DNA of 12,599 nucleotides from Bacteroidota bacterium (GCA_023251855.1 JAHEYA010000024.1:1-12599), one strand, 5' to 3'. Positions 1-6,422 are shown, numbered from the stretch's first letter. Notes: generated from the sequence alone by a model not told the origin. Program-made: numbers and translations.

Positions 1-405
1 AATCAGCATTTGCATAGTGGTGGCTTTTCAGGTAAAGAAAGCTCTTTCGATTATATTAAAGATTCAATAGAAGAGTATAATAATAACCGATTTTTAAATC
101 AGTTCAATAAAATCGAACTGATAAAAGGAGATGCTTCCCTCACTATACCTGATTTTATTAAATCAAATCAACATTTAGTTGTTTCATTATTGTTTTTAGA
201 TTTTGATTTATATGAACCAACAAAAGTAGCGCTTAAACATTTTTTGCCTCGGATGCCAAAAGGAAGTATTTTAGCTTTCGATGAAATAAATAATCCTGCT
301 TGGCCTGGTGAAACAGCTGCTTTGCTTGAAGAATGTGGTGGTTTGAATAAACTCCATATTCAAAAATTTTATTTTGATCCTAACATTGCATATATCGTTT
401 TATAA
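1..405 (+). CDS. SAM-dependent sugar O-methyltransferase, TylF-like (5'-truncated by window)
   Basis: The frame is open from base 1, so the gene begins before the window; only the last ~134 residues are present, starting NQHLHSGGFSG. The TTG at base 10 is an internal codon, not a start. The visible part holds the second half of a class I SAM methyltransferase fold: 'IELIKGDASLTIPDF', then the strand 'SLLFLDFDLYEPTK', then 'GSILAFDEINNPAWPGET'. The acidic residues in LDFDLYE and FDEIN fit the metal and substrate site of macrocin/TylF-type and dTDP-6-deoxyhexose 3-O-methyltransferases (family knowledge). The SAM-binding glycine loop would lie upstream and cannot be checked. The stop TAA shares its last A with the ATG of the next gene (TAATG), suggesting translational coupling. 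The likely role is methylation of a sugar in the glycan made by this locus; the exact acceptor is unknown. Confidence 0.75.
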   Translation, partial: NQHLHSGGFSGKESSFDYIKDSIEEYNNNRFLNQFNKIELIKGDASLTIPDFIKSNQHLVVSLLFLDFDLYEPTKVALKHFLPRMPKGSILAFDEINNPAWPGETAALLEECGGLNKLHIQKFYFDPNIAYIVL

Positions 406-1577
406 TGAAAATAAAAGTTTTAGCCGTAACAGGAATCAGGTCTGAATATGATATTCTATATCCTATTTTAAAAAAAATGCAGGCAAATCCGATGTTTGAT
501 GTGGTATTGGCTGTAAGTTCTGCACATCTATCCGAGTGGCATAATTTTACATTAAAAAAAATTGAAGAAGATGGATTTAAGATAGTTGATAAAATTGATT
601 GCTTGTTTATGACCAACCGGAATGTTCAGCGATCAAAGGGAATCGGAATATTAACATATGCTTTATCACAAACTGTTGAAAGAGAAAAACCTGATTTTTT
701 ATTTGTTGTTGGAGATAGAGAAGAAAGTATTGCTACTGCTCTTGTTGGGAATTATATGAATATTGCCGTGGCGCATCTAGGTGGCGGAGACCCCGTATTC
801 GGAAATGCAGATGATCCAATCAGGATGGCTGTTTCGAAACTAGCTCATATCCATTTTGTTACCGCAAAACAATATGGTAAAAATCTGGAAAACAATTTGA
901 AAGAAGATAATTTTAGAATATTTTTTACCGGTAACCCGGCTTTTGCGAATATCAAAAATACTGAAAGTAAAACATTACAGGAAGTTTCTAATTATCTTGA
1001 TTTCGATATTACCGATGGTAAATACCTAGTATTGGTTAAACATCCTTTGTCTTCCGAAGAAACAGATGCGTATAGTCAAATGAAAATTACGCTTGAAGCA
1101 TTGGAAGAGTTTTGTAAAGTCAATAAGTATAAAGTGGTAGCATCCTATCCCAATACAGATCCGGGTTCCTATGATATAGTTAAAGCGATAAAAGAATTTG
1201 AAAATAAATCCTTCATTAAATTTAATAATACATTACCACGGGAATATTTTATAAATTTAATACGTAATGCAAAAGTGCTTGTAGGTAATTCCAGCATGGG
1301 AATATTAGAAGCGCCATTTTATAAATTACCTGTTGTAAATGTTGGTAACAGGCAGCAAGGGAGATTAAATGCTGGGAATGTTGAATTTGTAAAACATGAT
1401 AGATCAGAGATTGTTAATGCTATACATAAAGCGTGTTTTGATGAAGATTATATCAAAAAAATTAAAAATTTAGAGTGCCCGTTTGGAGATGAAACAGCAC
1501 CTGAAAAAATTTGTGAGGCATTATTAAGTATAAATCCTAAAGACGAAAAATGGTTAGTGAAAAAAGTACTTTGCTAA
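405..1577 (+). CDS. UDP/GDP-N-acetylglucosamine 2-epimerase (hydrolysing), NeuC/LegG type
   Basis: This 390-residue protein has the GT-B-like fold of hydrolysing 2-epimerases, which release the NDP and give ManNAc (sialic acid route) or the 2,4-diacetamido-trideoxymannose precursor of legionaminic acid. Visible features are the N-terminal strand 'KVLAVTGIRSEYDILYPIL' (residues 4-22), 'VVGDREE' (101-107), 'AHLGGGDPVFGNADDPIRM' (123-141), 'KLAHIHFVTAKQYGKNL' (145-161), 'FTGNPA' (174-179) and 'VLVGNSSMGILEAP' (291-304), the usual nucleotide-binding region. Length is normal for the family. The start overlaps the upstream stop by one base. The usual HGGE catalytic segment reads GGGD here (residues 126-129), which may mark a subclade. 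With the PtmE-like gene nearby, the LegG role with a GDP-linked substrate is more likely than NeuC, but this is inference. Confidence 0.88.
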   Translation: MKIKVLAVTGIRSEYDILYPILKKMQANPMFDVVLAVSSAHLSEWHNFTLKKIEEDGFKIVDKIDCLFMTNRNVQRSKGIGILTYALSQTVEREKPDFLFVVGDREESIATALVGNYMNIAVAHLGGGDPVFGNADDPIRMAVSKLAHIHFVTAKQYGKNLENNLKEDNFRIFFTGNPAFANIKNTESKTLQEVSNYLDFDITDGKYLVLVKHPLSSEETDAYSQMKITLEALEEFCKVNKYKVVASYPNTDPGSYDIVKAIKEFENKSFIKFNNTLPREYFINLIRNAKVLVGNSSMGILEAPFYKLPVVNVGNRQQGRLNAGNVEFVKHDRSEIVNAIHKACFDEDYIKKIKNLECPFGDETAPEKICEALLSINPKDEKWLVKKVLC

Positions 1578-1583
1578 ATTAGT

Positions 1584-1610
1584 GTCATTCCAACCGATTG
1601 GAGGAATCCC
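1584..1610. repeat. Short REP-like element, GTCATTCC type
   Basis: It starts GTCATTCCAACC and ends GGAGGAATCCC. ATTCC (1587-1591) pairs with GGAAT (1603-1607), and CCAA (1590-1593) with TTGG (1598-1601), giving a small imperfect hairpin. Its layout (GTCATT at the start, GAGG in the middle, AATCCC at the end) parallels the GTCATTGCGAGG...AATCTC element about 110 bases downstream, so the two may be related families. From memory, 'GTCATTCC...GGAGGAATC' repeats are scattered in many Bacteroidota genomes; this was not searched. It lies 7 bases after the epimerase stop codon. Confidence 0.5.
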
Positions 1611-1643
1611 TTTGGGTTAGATGGAAATGCCCCATTTTAGTAA

Positions 1644-1836
1644 TAGACTTTATATAGGTTAGTTTATTAGGACAAACGAAACATAGATTTAGAGCGTCAT
1701 TGCGAGGAACGAAGCAATCTCATATCAGGTATTGGTTTGAGATTGCTTCGGGTGAAAGACCCTCGCAATGACGGGACTTATTAGGCATTTATATTTTTAT
1801 AAAAATCATATATCATTTTGACTTGTATAAAGTCTA
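1644..1836. repeat. 11-bp inverted repeat enclosing the GTCATTGCGAGG hairpin
   Basis: TAGACTTTATA at 1644-1654 is the exact reverse complement of TATAAAGTCTA at 1826-1836. With a one-base gap the match continues outward (TAAT on the left, ATTA on the right). The arms enclose the hairpin repeat at 1695-1773, giving a nested layout like that at 7252-7426. It could be the terminal repeat of a small non-autonomous element, or a long-range stem in the mRNA. Because the arms are AT-rich, chance cannot be fully excluded. Confidence 0.45.
1695..1773. repeat. GTCATTGCGAGG palindromic repeat, copy 1 (interrupted arm)
   Basis: The left arm 1695-1722 starts CGTCATTGCGAGGAACG and ends CAATCTCA. The right arm 1738-1773 is its reverse complement except that the two bases TT of the perfect copy are replaced by the ten bases GGTGAAAGAC (1751-1760). 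The loop is about 15 bases. It matches the perfect copy at 10945-11016 over both arms. As RNA it would form a long stem with an internal bulge. This type of intergenic repeat is, from memory, widespread in environmental bacteria; copy number here was not tested. Confidence 0.88.
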
Positions 1837-1885
1837 ATTAATAAAAAATTCCTTGGCTCTGCTTGGGACGAAAATAAAAAACAGA

Positions 1886-2557
1886 ATGAAAAATGTAGTT
1901 GTAATATCCGCCCACCCTGATGATGAAGTACTTGGTTGTGGTGGAACGCTTTTAAAACACAAAGCCGGTGGTGATGAATTATCCTGGATAATTATTACCA
2001 ATGTGCTTGAAAATAAAGGTTTTTCAAAGCAAGTGGTTGAAAGTAGGCAGAAAGAAATCGAAAAAATTAAAAGCTTGATTGGCTTCACTTCTGTTTTTAA
2101 ATTGGATTACCCTACTATGAGTCTCGATTCAAACTCAATAAATACAATGATTCCACAGATTTCAAAAATATTTAACGAGATAAAACCCGAAGTTATCTAT
2201 GTGATGAACCGTTCTGATGTCCATTCTGATCATAGAGTTACGTTTGATGCTGTGGCTGCTTGCACAAAATCTTTCCGTTATCCATTCATTAAAAAAGTAT
2301 TGATGTATGAATGTATTTCTGAAACAGAATTTGCACCTGCTTTGCCGGAAAGGGTTTTTCAGCCAAATTATTTTGTTGATATAACAAAACACTTCAGCAA
2401 AAAATTAGAAATGATGAAGGTGTATGAATCGGAGTTAGGCGAACACCCTTTTCCTAGAAGTCTTAGAAACATTGAAGCATTAGCGGTATTCAGAGGTGCA
2501 TCAGTTGGTGTTGAATACGCAGAAGCATTTCAGTTGATAAAATTTATCGACAAATAA
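1886..2557 (+). CDS. PIG-L/LmbE-family zinc N-deacetylase
   Basis: This family removes N-acetyl groups from amino sugars using a bound zinc ion. The ATG at 1886 gives 223 residues beginning MKNVVVISAHPDDE, the family's usual N-terminal strand and motif; the longer frame from TTG 1853 would add 11 residues of no family character. The HPDDE motif is at residues 10-14 with 'VLGCGG' following. The second metal motif 'SDVHSDHRVT' is at 110-119 (HxxH-like SDxHSDH). A C-terminal 'HPFPRS...AVFRGASVGVEYAEAF' segment (187-215) is also typical. All expected metal ligands are present, so the enzyme should be active. Genes of this family are often found beside NeuC/LegG and PtmE-like genes in surface-sugar loci (family knowledge). 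The substrate may be an intermediate of the nonulosonic acid or a lipid-linked amino sugar; the sequence does not decide. Confidence 0.9.
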   Translation: MKNVVVISAHPDDEVLGCGGTLLKHKAGGDELSWIIITNVLENKGFSKQVVESRQKEIEKIKSLIGFTSVFKLDYPTMSLDSNSINTMIPQISKIFNEIKPEVIYVMNRSDVHSDHRVTFDAVAACTKSFRYPFIKKVLMYECISETEFAPALPERVFQPNYFVDITKHFSKKLEMMKVYESELGEHPFPRSLRNIEALAVFRGASVGVEYAEAFQLIKFIDK

Positions 2558-2578
2558 AATTACTGTAGCCTAATGAAA

Positions 2579-2592
2579 CGTTCATTGCGAGG
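2579..2592. repeat. Possible remnant of the GTCATTGCGAGG repeat
   Basis: CGTTCATTGCGAGG in the 57-base gap before the PtmE-like gene equals the first 13 bases of the hairpin repeat (CGTCATTGCGAGG) with one extra T. No matching second arm follows. It could be a decayed element end or chance. A 12-bp AT palindrome, TATTTTAAAATA (2599-2610), follows just before the start codon. Confidence 0.35.
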
Positions 2593-2614
2593 TTTTAATA
2601 TTTTAAAATAGAAA

Positions 2615-3667
2615 ATGGCAGATTTTAATAAATATACATTCTCTGAAAAAGGTACGGCTCGTGAAGCTTTTCAACGATTTAATGAAATCGCTATTCCAAA
2701 CATGGCATTATTTGTTGTGAATGATAAAACGCAATTAGTTGGTTCCATTACGGATGGTGATATCAGAAGGGGTTTGCTGAAAGGCCACACCATTGAAGAG
2801 CCTGTTAGTAGCTTTATGAATGTAAAGAGTAAATTCTTAATAAGCGGAGAAAATAATTTCGAAAAAGTAAGCTTGTTTAAGAATCAGAATATTCGCTTTA
2901 TCCCTGTAGTAGATGCTAATCGGACAATCATTACTATTTTAGATTTGGATAAACTTCGTTCTGTTATCCCTGTTGATGTAGTATTAATGGCAGGAGGGAA
3001 GGGGGAACGTTTGAAGCCTTTTACAGATGGCATTCCAAAACCCATGTTAAAAATTGGAGACAAACCTATTATTCTTCGCAATATTGAACGTTTAATTGAT
3101 TATGGGGTTACTGATTTTCATATTTCAGTTGGACATTTAGCTGAAAAAATAAAAGAAGGAATAAATGAAAGCGGAATTAACAATGCATCAATTAATTTTA
3201 TTGAAGAACCCAAACCTCTTGGTACTATTGGATCTCTCAAATTGATAAAGGGGGATACCAGCGATACTATCCTGTTAATGAATTCTGATTTGTTGACGAA
3301 TATTGATTTCCACGATTTTTACAAAAAATTTATTGATTCAAAAGCAGATATTCAGGTTGCAACCATACCTTATAACATTGATATACCCTATGCTGTAATG
3401 GATATTAATGATAAGAATGAAGTGTTATCTTTTAAGGAAAAACCTCGTTATACCTATTATGCCAATGCTGGAATTTATGTATTTAAAAAGGCGCTTATCA
3501 ACCTAATTCCTGATAACATACCATTTGATGCAACTCATTTTATGGAGGCTGTTATTGCAAATAAAAAACATTTAGTTTCTTATCCTATCTTAGGCTACTG
3601 GCTCGATATAGGAAGAGTAGAAGATTTTTACAAAGCACAGGAAGATATAAAACACATTCACTTTTAA
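2615..3667 (+). CDS. ptmE: CBS-domain sugar-1-phosphate nucleotidyltransferase, PtmE/LegX type
   Basis: The 350-residue protein joins a CBS-domain pair (about 1-118, with 'GSITDGDIRRGLLKG' at 43-57 and 'IRFIPVVD' at 93-100) to a sugar nucleotidyltransferase domain (about 119-350). The latter has the signature 'LMAGGKGERLKPFT' (124-137), 'PKPMLKIGDKPI' (141-152), 'PLGTIGSL' (201-208), 'LLMNSDLL' (220-227), 'NAGIYVF' (284-290) and 'YWLDIGRVEDF' (328-338). The same order of domains occurs in Campylobacter PtmE, a glucosamine-1-phosphate guanylyltransferase that makes the GDP-sugar starting the legionaminic acid pathway (established family knowledge). The CBS pair suggests control by an adenine nucleotide. 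The stop overlaps the next ATG by one base (TAATG), so its translation is probably coupled to the CMP-sugar synthetase. Nucleotide preference, GDP rather than UDP or dTDP, is inferred. Confidence 0.85.
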   Translation: MADFNKYTFSEKGTAREAFQRFNEIAIPNMALFVVNDKTQLVGSITDGDIRRGLLKGHTIEEPVSSFMNVKSKFLISGENNFEKVSLFKNQNIRFIPVVDANRTIITILDLDKLRSVIPVDVVLMAGGKGERLKPFTDGIPKPMLKIGDKPIILRNIERLIDYGVTDFHISVGHLAEKIKEGINESGINNASINFIEEPKPLGTIGSLKLIKGDTSDTILLMNSDLLTNIDFHDFYKKFIDSKADIQVATIPYNIDIPYAVMDINDKNEVLSFKEKPRYTYYANAGIYVFKKALINLIPDNIPFDATHFMEAVIANKKHLVSYPILGYWLDIGRVEDFYKAQEDIKHIHF

Positions 3668-4356
3668 TGCAAATTCTATACATCATACCTGCACGTGGAG
3701 GAAGTAAAGGCTTACCCGGAAAAAATATTCGTTTGTTGGCCGATAAACCTTTAATTGTACACAGCATAGTTGCGGCTCAAAAGTCTAAATTCAAAGGGAC
3801 TATACTTGTAAGTACTGATGATAATGCTATTGCGGCAATTGCAAAACAAGCAGATGCTGAAGTCCCGTTTATTCGTCCGGATGAATTATCAACAGATAGT
3901 GCAACAACAATTGATGTAATTTTTCATGCACTGAATTTTTATAGAGAACAAAATAAGAATTTTGATCTCATCATTTTATTGCAACCTACTTCTCCTTTAA
4001 GAACAGCCGAAGATATCGACAATGCTGTACAATGTATGCTTGATAAGCATGCAGATGCTGTTGTATCAGTGTGTGAAGCAGAGCATCACCCGTTGTGGGC
4101 AAATACATTGCCTGAGAATGGTTCAATGAAAAATTTTATTCGGAAAGATATTAAAGGAAAAAACCGTCAGCAATTACCTAAGTATTATCGGTTGAACGGA
4201 GCTGTTTACATTTCTTCAATAGCCACTCTTGAAAAACACAAAACGTTTATTCACGATACTACATTTTCAACTCAAATGCCTATTGAACGCTCTGTGGATA
4301 TTGATAATGAAATAGATTTTAAGCTGGCAGAAGTGCTGATGAAAAAAGAAAAATAG
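3667..4356 (+). CDS. CMP-nonulosonate cytidylyltransferase (NeuA/LegF/PtmB type)
   Basis: This 229-residue enzyme activates a nonulosonic acid with CTP to give the CMP-sugar used by sialyltransferase-like enzymes. It has the full family signature: 'PARGGSKGLPGKN' (8-20, CTP-binding loop), 'VSTDD' (48-52), 'LLQPTSPLR' (104-112), 'RLNGAVYIS' (175-183) and 'SVDIDNEIDF' (209-218, acidic metal site). Length is normal for single-domain bacterial enzymes, with no C-terminal SGNH esterase domain. The start overlaps the stop of the PtmE-like gene. With PtmE and LegG types beside it, CMP-legionaminic acid or a relative is the likely product; CMP-Neu5Ac or another nonulosonate cannot be ruled out from sequence alone. 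Its stop codon lies two bases from that of the gene on the opposite strand. Confidence 0.92.
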   Translation: MQILYIIPARGGSKGLPGKNIRLLADKPLIVHSIVAAQKSKFKGTILVSTDDNAIAAIAKQADAEVPFIRPDELSTDSATTIDVIFHALNFYREQNKNFDLIILLQPTSPLRTAEDIDNAVQCMLDKHADAVVSVCEAEHHPLWANTLPENGSMKNFIRKDIKGKNRQQLPKYYRLNGAVYISSIATLEKHKTFIHDTTFSTQMPIERSVDIDNEIDFKLAEVLMKKEK

Positions 4357-4358
4357 AT

Positions 4359-5243
4359 TTAGTTTATTTCCTTTTTTTTAAAAGAATCAATAAAACTTTT
4401 AACGGAAGCATTGTATATTTTCACACCTCTTGAGTCGGCATACAACTTAATGATATCATATGATCTGAATGCCTTATATAAAGAAAGAAACAGTGTTGAA
4501 ATTGTTAATTTATATTCGGATCTATCACTCAAATTAACAGGTTTGATTTTGTCTTTATCATAAAAATGAGTGTCGTTTATCATCATTTTATTATCCTGTT
4601 GAACGCTAAAATCCTGATGCCAGGAATGATCAGCACCTAAAAGATAGATTTCATTATAATTTCTGTTAACAGTCAAAAATAAGGCAGCCGACAAAATATT
4701 TTGACATTGTGGCATTCCTAAATTGTTCCTGAAAATAAAATTTCTGAAACCACTAAACCCTTCTGTTACCACATAGTTGAAATAGGTTATAGTAACATTT
4801 TTATTTTGACTTAATATGGAAGTTACTAAATGGGATTTTTTTCCTTTCACCGGAATAAAAAAATTAATTTTCCAGTCAATAATTTTAAATTTATCAAATG
4901 ACTGGGCAATAGTAACCCTATTTTCGGCAGTTTGGTAATCAGTTGAAAAGTAATAATCATCAAGCAAAACATAATTTTGTGGTTTAAGAATCTCGAAATA
5001 TTCAGAATAGGCAAAACTATTAACGCAAACAATATCATATTTTTTTATCAATTCGATATTTTGTGAAAGTGACTCTTTTAATGATGGTCCATTACCTAAA
5101 ACAATACATTTTCCACTGGTTTTTATAGGAGATTTCAAATAAAATTTTGACATCAAACAAATTTTGATAGTAGATATAACGGTGTCGATCAGCAGGTTTA
5201 AGAAGGTGCTTAGCTGAGTATAGATATATTCTAATTTATCCAA
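4359..5243 (-). CDS. Candidate GT42-like nonulosonate transferase / MptE-like (DUF115) protein
   Basis: Residues 45-55 'GKCIVLGNGPSL' resemble the first strand and loop of GT42 sialyltransferases such as Campylobacter Cst-II ('AGNGPSLKE') and of MptE-like/DUF115 proteins. Further in are 'NLGMPQCQNILSAALFL' (174-190), 'IYLLGADHSWHQD' (199-211) and 'HFYD' (226-229), like the strand holding the catalytic part of these folds, and a C-terminal 'YADSRGVKIYNAS' (268-280). Residues 11-30 form a hydrophobic or amphipathic stretch that could attach it to the inner membrane. The frame given starts at TTG 5243, which fits a TACTTTTG promoter box 35 bases upstream. No ATG lies upstream in frame, and the ATG at 5153 (residue 31) is the alternative start, keeping the GNGPSL domain. 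It faces the cytidylyltransferase and may use its CMP-sugar. The fold call is moderate; the function is inference. Confidence 0.62.
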   Translation of the reverse strand: MDKLEYIYTQLSTFLNLLIDTVISTIKICLMSKFYLKSPIKTSGKCIVLGNGPSLKESLSQNIELIKKYDIVCVNSFAYSEYFEILKPQNYVLLDDYYFSTDYQTAENRVTIAQSFDKFKIIDWKINFFIPVKGKKSHLVTSILSQNKNVTITYFNYVVTEGFSGFRNFIFRNNLGMPQCQNILSAALFLTVNRNYNEIYLLGADHSWHQDFSVQQDNKMMINDTHFYDKDKIKPVNLSDRSEYKLTISTLFLSLYKAFRSYDIIKLYADSRGVKIYNASVKSFIDSFKKKEIN

Positions 5244-5277
5244 GTTGGAAATGATTTGTTTGTCAATGAGTGCTAAA

Positions 5278-5285
5278 CAAAAGTA
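5278..5285 (-). promoter_or_regulatory. Possible Bacteroidota promoter -7 box for the GT42-like gene
   Basis: The minus strand reads TACTTTTG, a full match to the Bacteroidota TAnnTTTG -7 consensus, ending 35 bases before the TTG start at 5243. The -33 region is weak (TTAG about 16 bases upstream instead of TTTG at about 19). This is motif evidence only. Confidence 0.35.
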
Positions 5286-5340
5286 GTTTTTTTTGTTAAT
5301 TCTAAGCTTGTTTTGTTTTATAATTCGGGCACAGGAATAA

Positions 5341-5360
5341 ATTTCCTAATTTTAGGAAAT
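5341..5360. promoter_or_regulatory. Perfect 8-bp palindrome in the divergent intergenic region
   Basis: ATTTCCTA (5341-5348) and TAGGAAAT (5353-5360) are perfect reverse complements around a four-base ATTT centre. It sits about 100 bases before the GT42-like start and 70 bases before the FkbM start, between two divergently transcribed genes, where an operator would be expected. A short AT-rich hairpin without function is the alternative. Confidence 0.4.
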
Positions 5361-5429
5361 CAAATTTTAAACAGTATACTTTACAAGTAATTTAGAAAAT
5401 TAGCTGATTGGCTTTTTAAATAAAATGGA

Positions 5430-6416
5430 ATGAGATTATCAACGCTCGTAAAAAGAATAGCTTCAAGAGAAGAGATTCAGCTAAAACCTCCTGTTCTTAT
5501 TGATATTGGAGCATCTGAAAAGCTGAATTCCATTTGGGAAGTAATTGCTCCATTTTCAATTTGTATTGCATTTGATGCTGATAAACGTGAGTTTGATTAT
5601 ATCGAAAAAAGTGATTCCGTTTTTAAAAAACAATATGTATTTAATAAAATTGTTGTAGCCTCAACAGATAAAAAAACACAACCTTTTTATTTAACACAAA
5701 ATCCCTATTGCTCTAGTTTGTTGAAACCTGATATGGAATCATTAAAACAATTTCATTATTCCGGATTGTTTGAGATCAAAGAGGTTTTGGAAATGGAAGT
5801 GATAGAGTTAAAAAGTGTTTTGGCACAATTGAATATGAATTATGTAGATTGGTTTAAAACAGATTCCCAGGGAACGGATCTTCGTTTGTTTAGATCGTTG
5901 AGTCAAGAGATACAAGATAATGCGCTGGTGCTTGAGTTTGAACCCGGTTTTATGGATGCATATATCGGAGAGGATAAAATTGTGGATGTTTTAAATTATA
6001 TGGAAAAAAAACATTTTTTCCTTACCAACTTTACTGTTAAAGGAGCATTACGCTTAGGTAAAAAAGCGTTTGATAATATTTTCAAAACTGCTAAAATGAA
6101 AAAAGTAGGCAGTCATATCCATGATAAAGCTCCCGGATGGGTAGAAATGATGTATATGAATAAATTGGATATGGAAACTATTACTGCCAGAGAGTTTATG
6201 TTATCTTGGTTGTTCGCTACACTTCACAATCATCATGATATTGCTTTTGTATACGCTGAAAAAGCACTTGTTAAGAAGGATGATGTTTTATTCAAAGACT
6301 TAAAAAAATATTCTGAAAACAAACTGAAAAATAAAATATTTACGTTGAAGGGCTTTGGCAGACTTCTAAATATTATTATTCAAAAATACACAACAGGGAC
6401 TATTCCTCAATATTAA
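5430..6416 (+). CDS. FkbM-type SAM methyltransferase with C-terminal extension
   Basis: The first ~200 of 328 residues look like a divergent FkbM (Methyltransf_21) domain: 'LIDIGAS' (23-29) in place of the usual DxGANxG loop, 'FDAD' (48-51) as the acidic ribose-binding strand, 'VDWFKTDSQGTDL' (139-151) matching the family's 'DLIKIDIEGAE' site, and 'EFEPGF' (169-174) matching 'EYHS/EFHP'. About 130 further residues, including 'PGWVEMMYM' (235-243) and a helical tail, have no function I can name. The start ATG at 5430 follows a closed ATG at 5425. The next gene begins 6 bases after the stop, so they are cotranscribed. The likely role is O-methylation of a sugar in the glycan, but the altered SAM loop makes the activity less sure than for its neighbour. 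Confidence 0.75.
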   Translation: MRLSTLVKRIASREEIQLKPPVLIDIGASEKLNSIWEVIAPFSICIAFDADKREFDYIEKSDSVFKKQYVFNKIVVASTDKKTQPFYLTQNPYCSSLLKPDMESLKQFHYSGLFEIKEVLEMEVIELKSVLAQLNMNYVDWFKTDSQGTDLRLFRSLSQEIQDNALVLEFEPGFMDAYIGEDKIVDVLNYMEKKHFFLTNFTVKGALRLGKKAFDNIFKTAKMKKVGSHIHDKAPGWVEMMYMNKLDMETITAREFMLSWLFATLHNHHDIAFVYAEKALVKKDDVLFKDLKKYSENKLKNKIFTLKGFGRLLNIIIQKYTTGTIPQY

Positions 6417-6422
6417 AGGGTA

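Larger units (their letters stand above)
1578..1885. other. 308-base intergenic region with two hairpin repeats and no gene
   Basis: No convincing coding frame was found here. In order it contains a short 'GTCATTCC...GGAATCCC' element (1584-1610), one arm of an 11-bp inverted repeat (1644-1654), an interrupted copy of the GTCATTGCGAGG hairpin (1695-1773), a 14-bp AT palindrome ATTTTTATAAAAAT (1793-1806) and the mate of the 11-bp arm (1826-1836). The frame open from TTG 1853 only extends the deacetylase N-terminus by 11 unlikely residues. The hairpins may attenuate or process the transcript between the epimerase and deacetylase genes. No convincing TAnnTTTG promoter was found. Confidence 0.7.

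Noticed and set aside
1695..1773. CRISPR array or attachment site
   Set aside because: The repeat is a single hairpin with inverted arms, not regularly spaced direct repeats, and no cas or integrase gene is present.
1853..1885. TTG-initiated N-terminal extension of the PIG-L deacetylase
   Set aside because: The 11 added residues have no family character, while the ATG at 1886 starts directly before the conserved HPDDE strand.
1810..1885. Promoter for the PIG-L gene at TATCATTTTG
   Set aside because: The spacing between TA and TTTG is four bases instead of two, and no -33 box was found at the right distance.
1834..2088. Minus-strand open frame over the deacetylase start
   Set aside because: It is the antisense shadow of a well-supported gene and has no recognisable domain. 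The same applies to minus-strand frames at 380-616, 2162-2392, 2884-3081, 3585-3767, 7499-7720 and 8664-8879, and to the second frame at 4847-5038.
4362..4400. Intrinsic terminator at the T-run after the cytidylyltransferase
   Set aside because: The T-run has no stem before it and encodes the lysine-rich C-terminus of the opposing gene.
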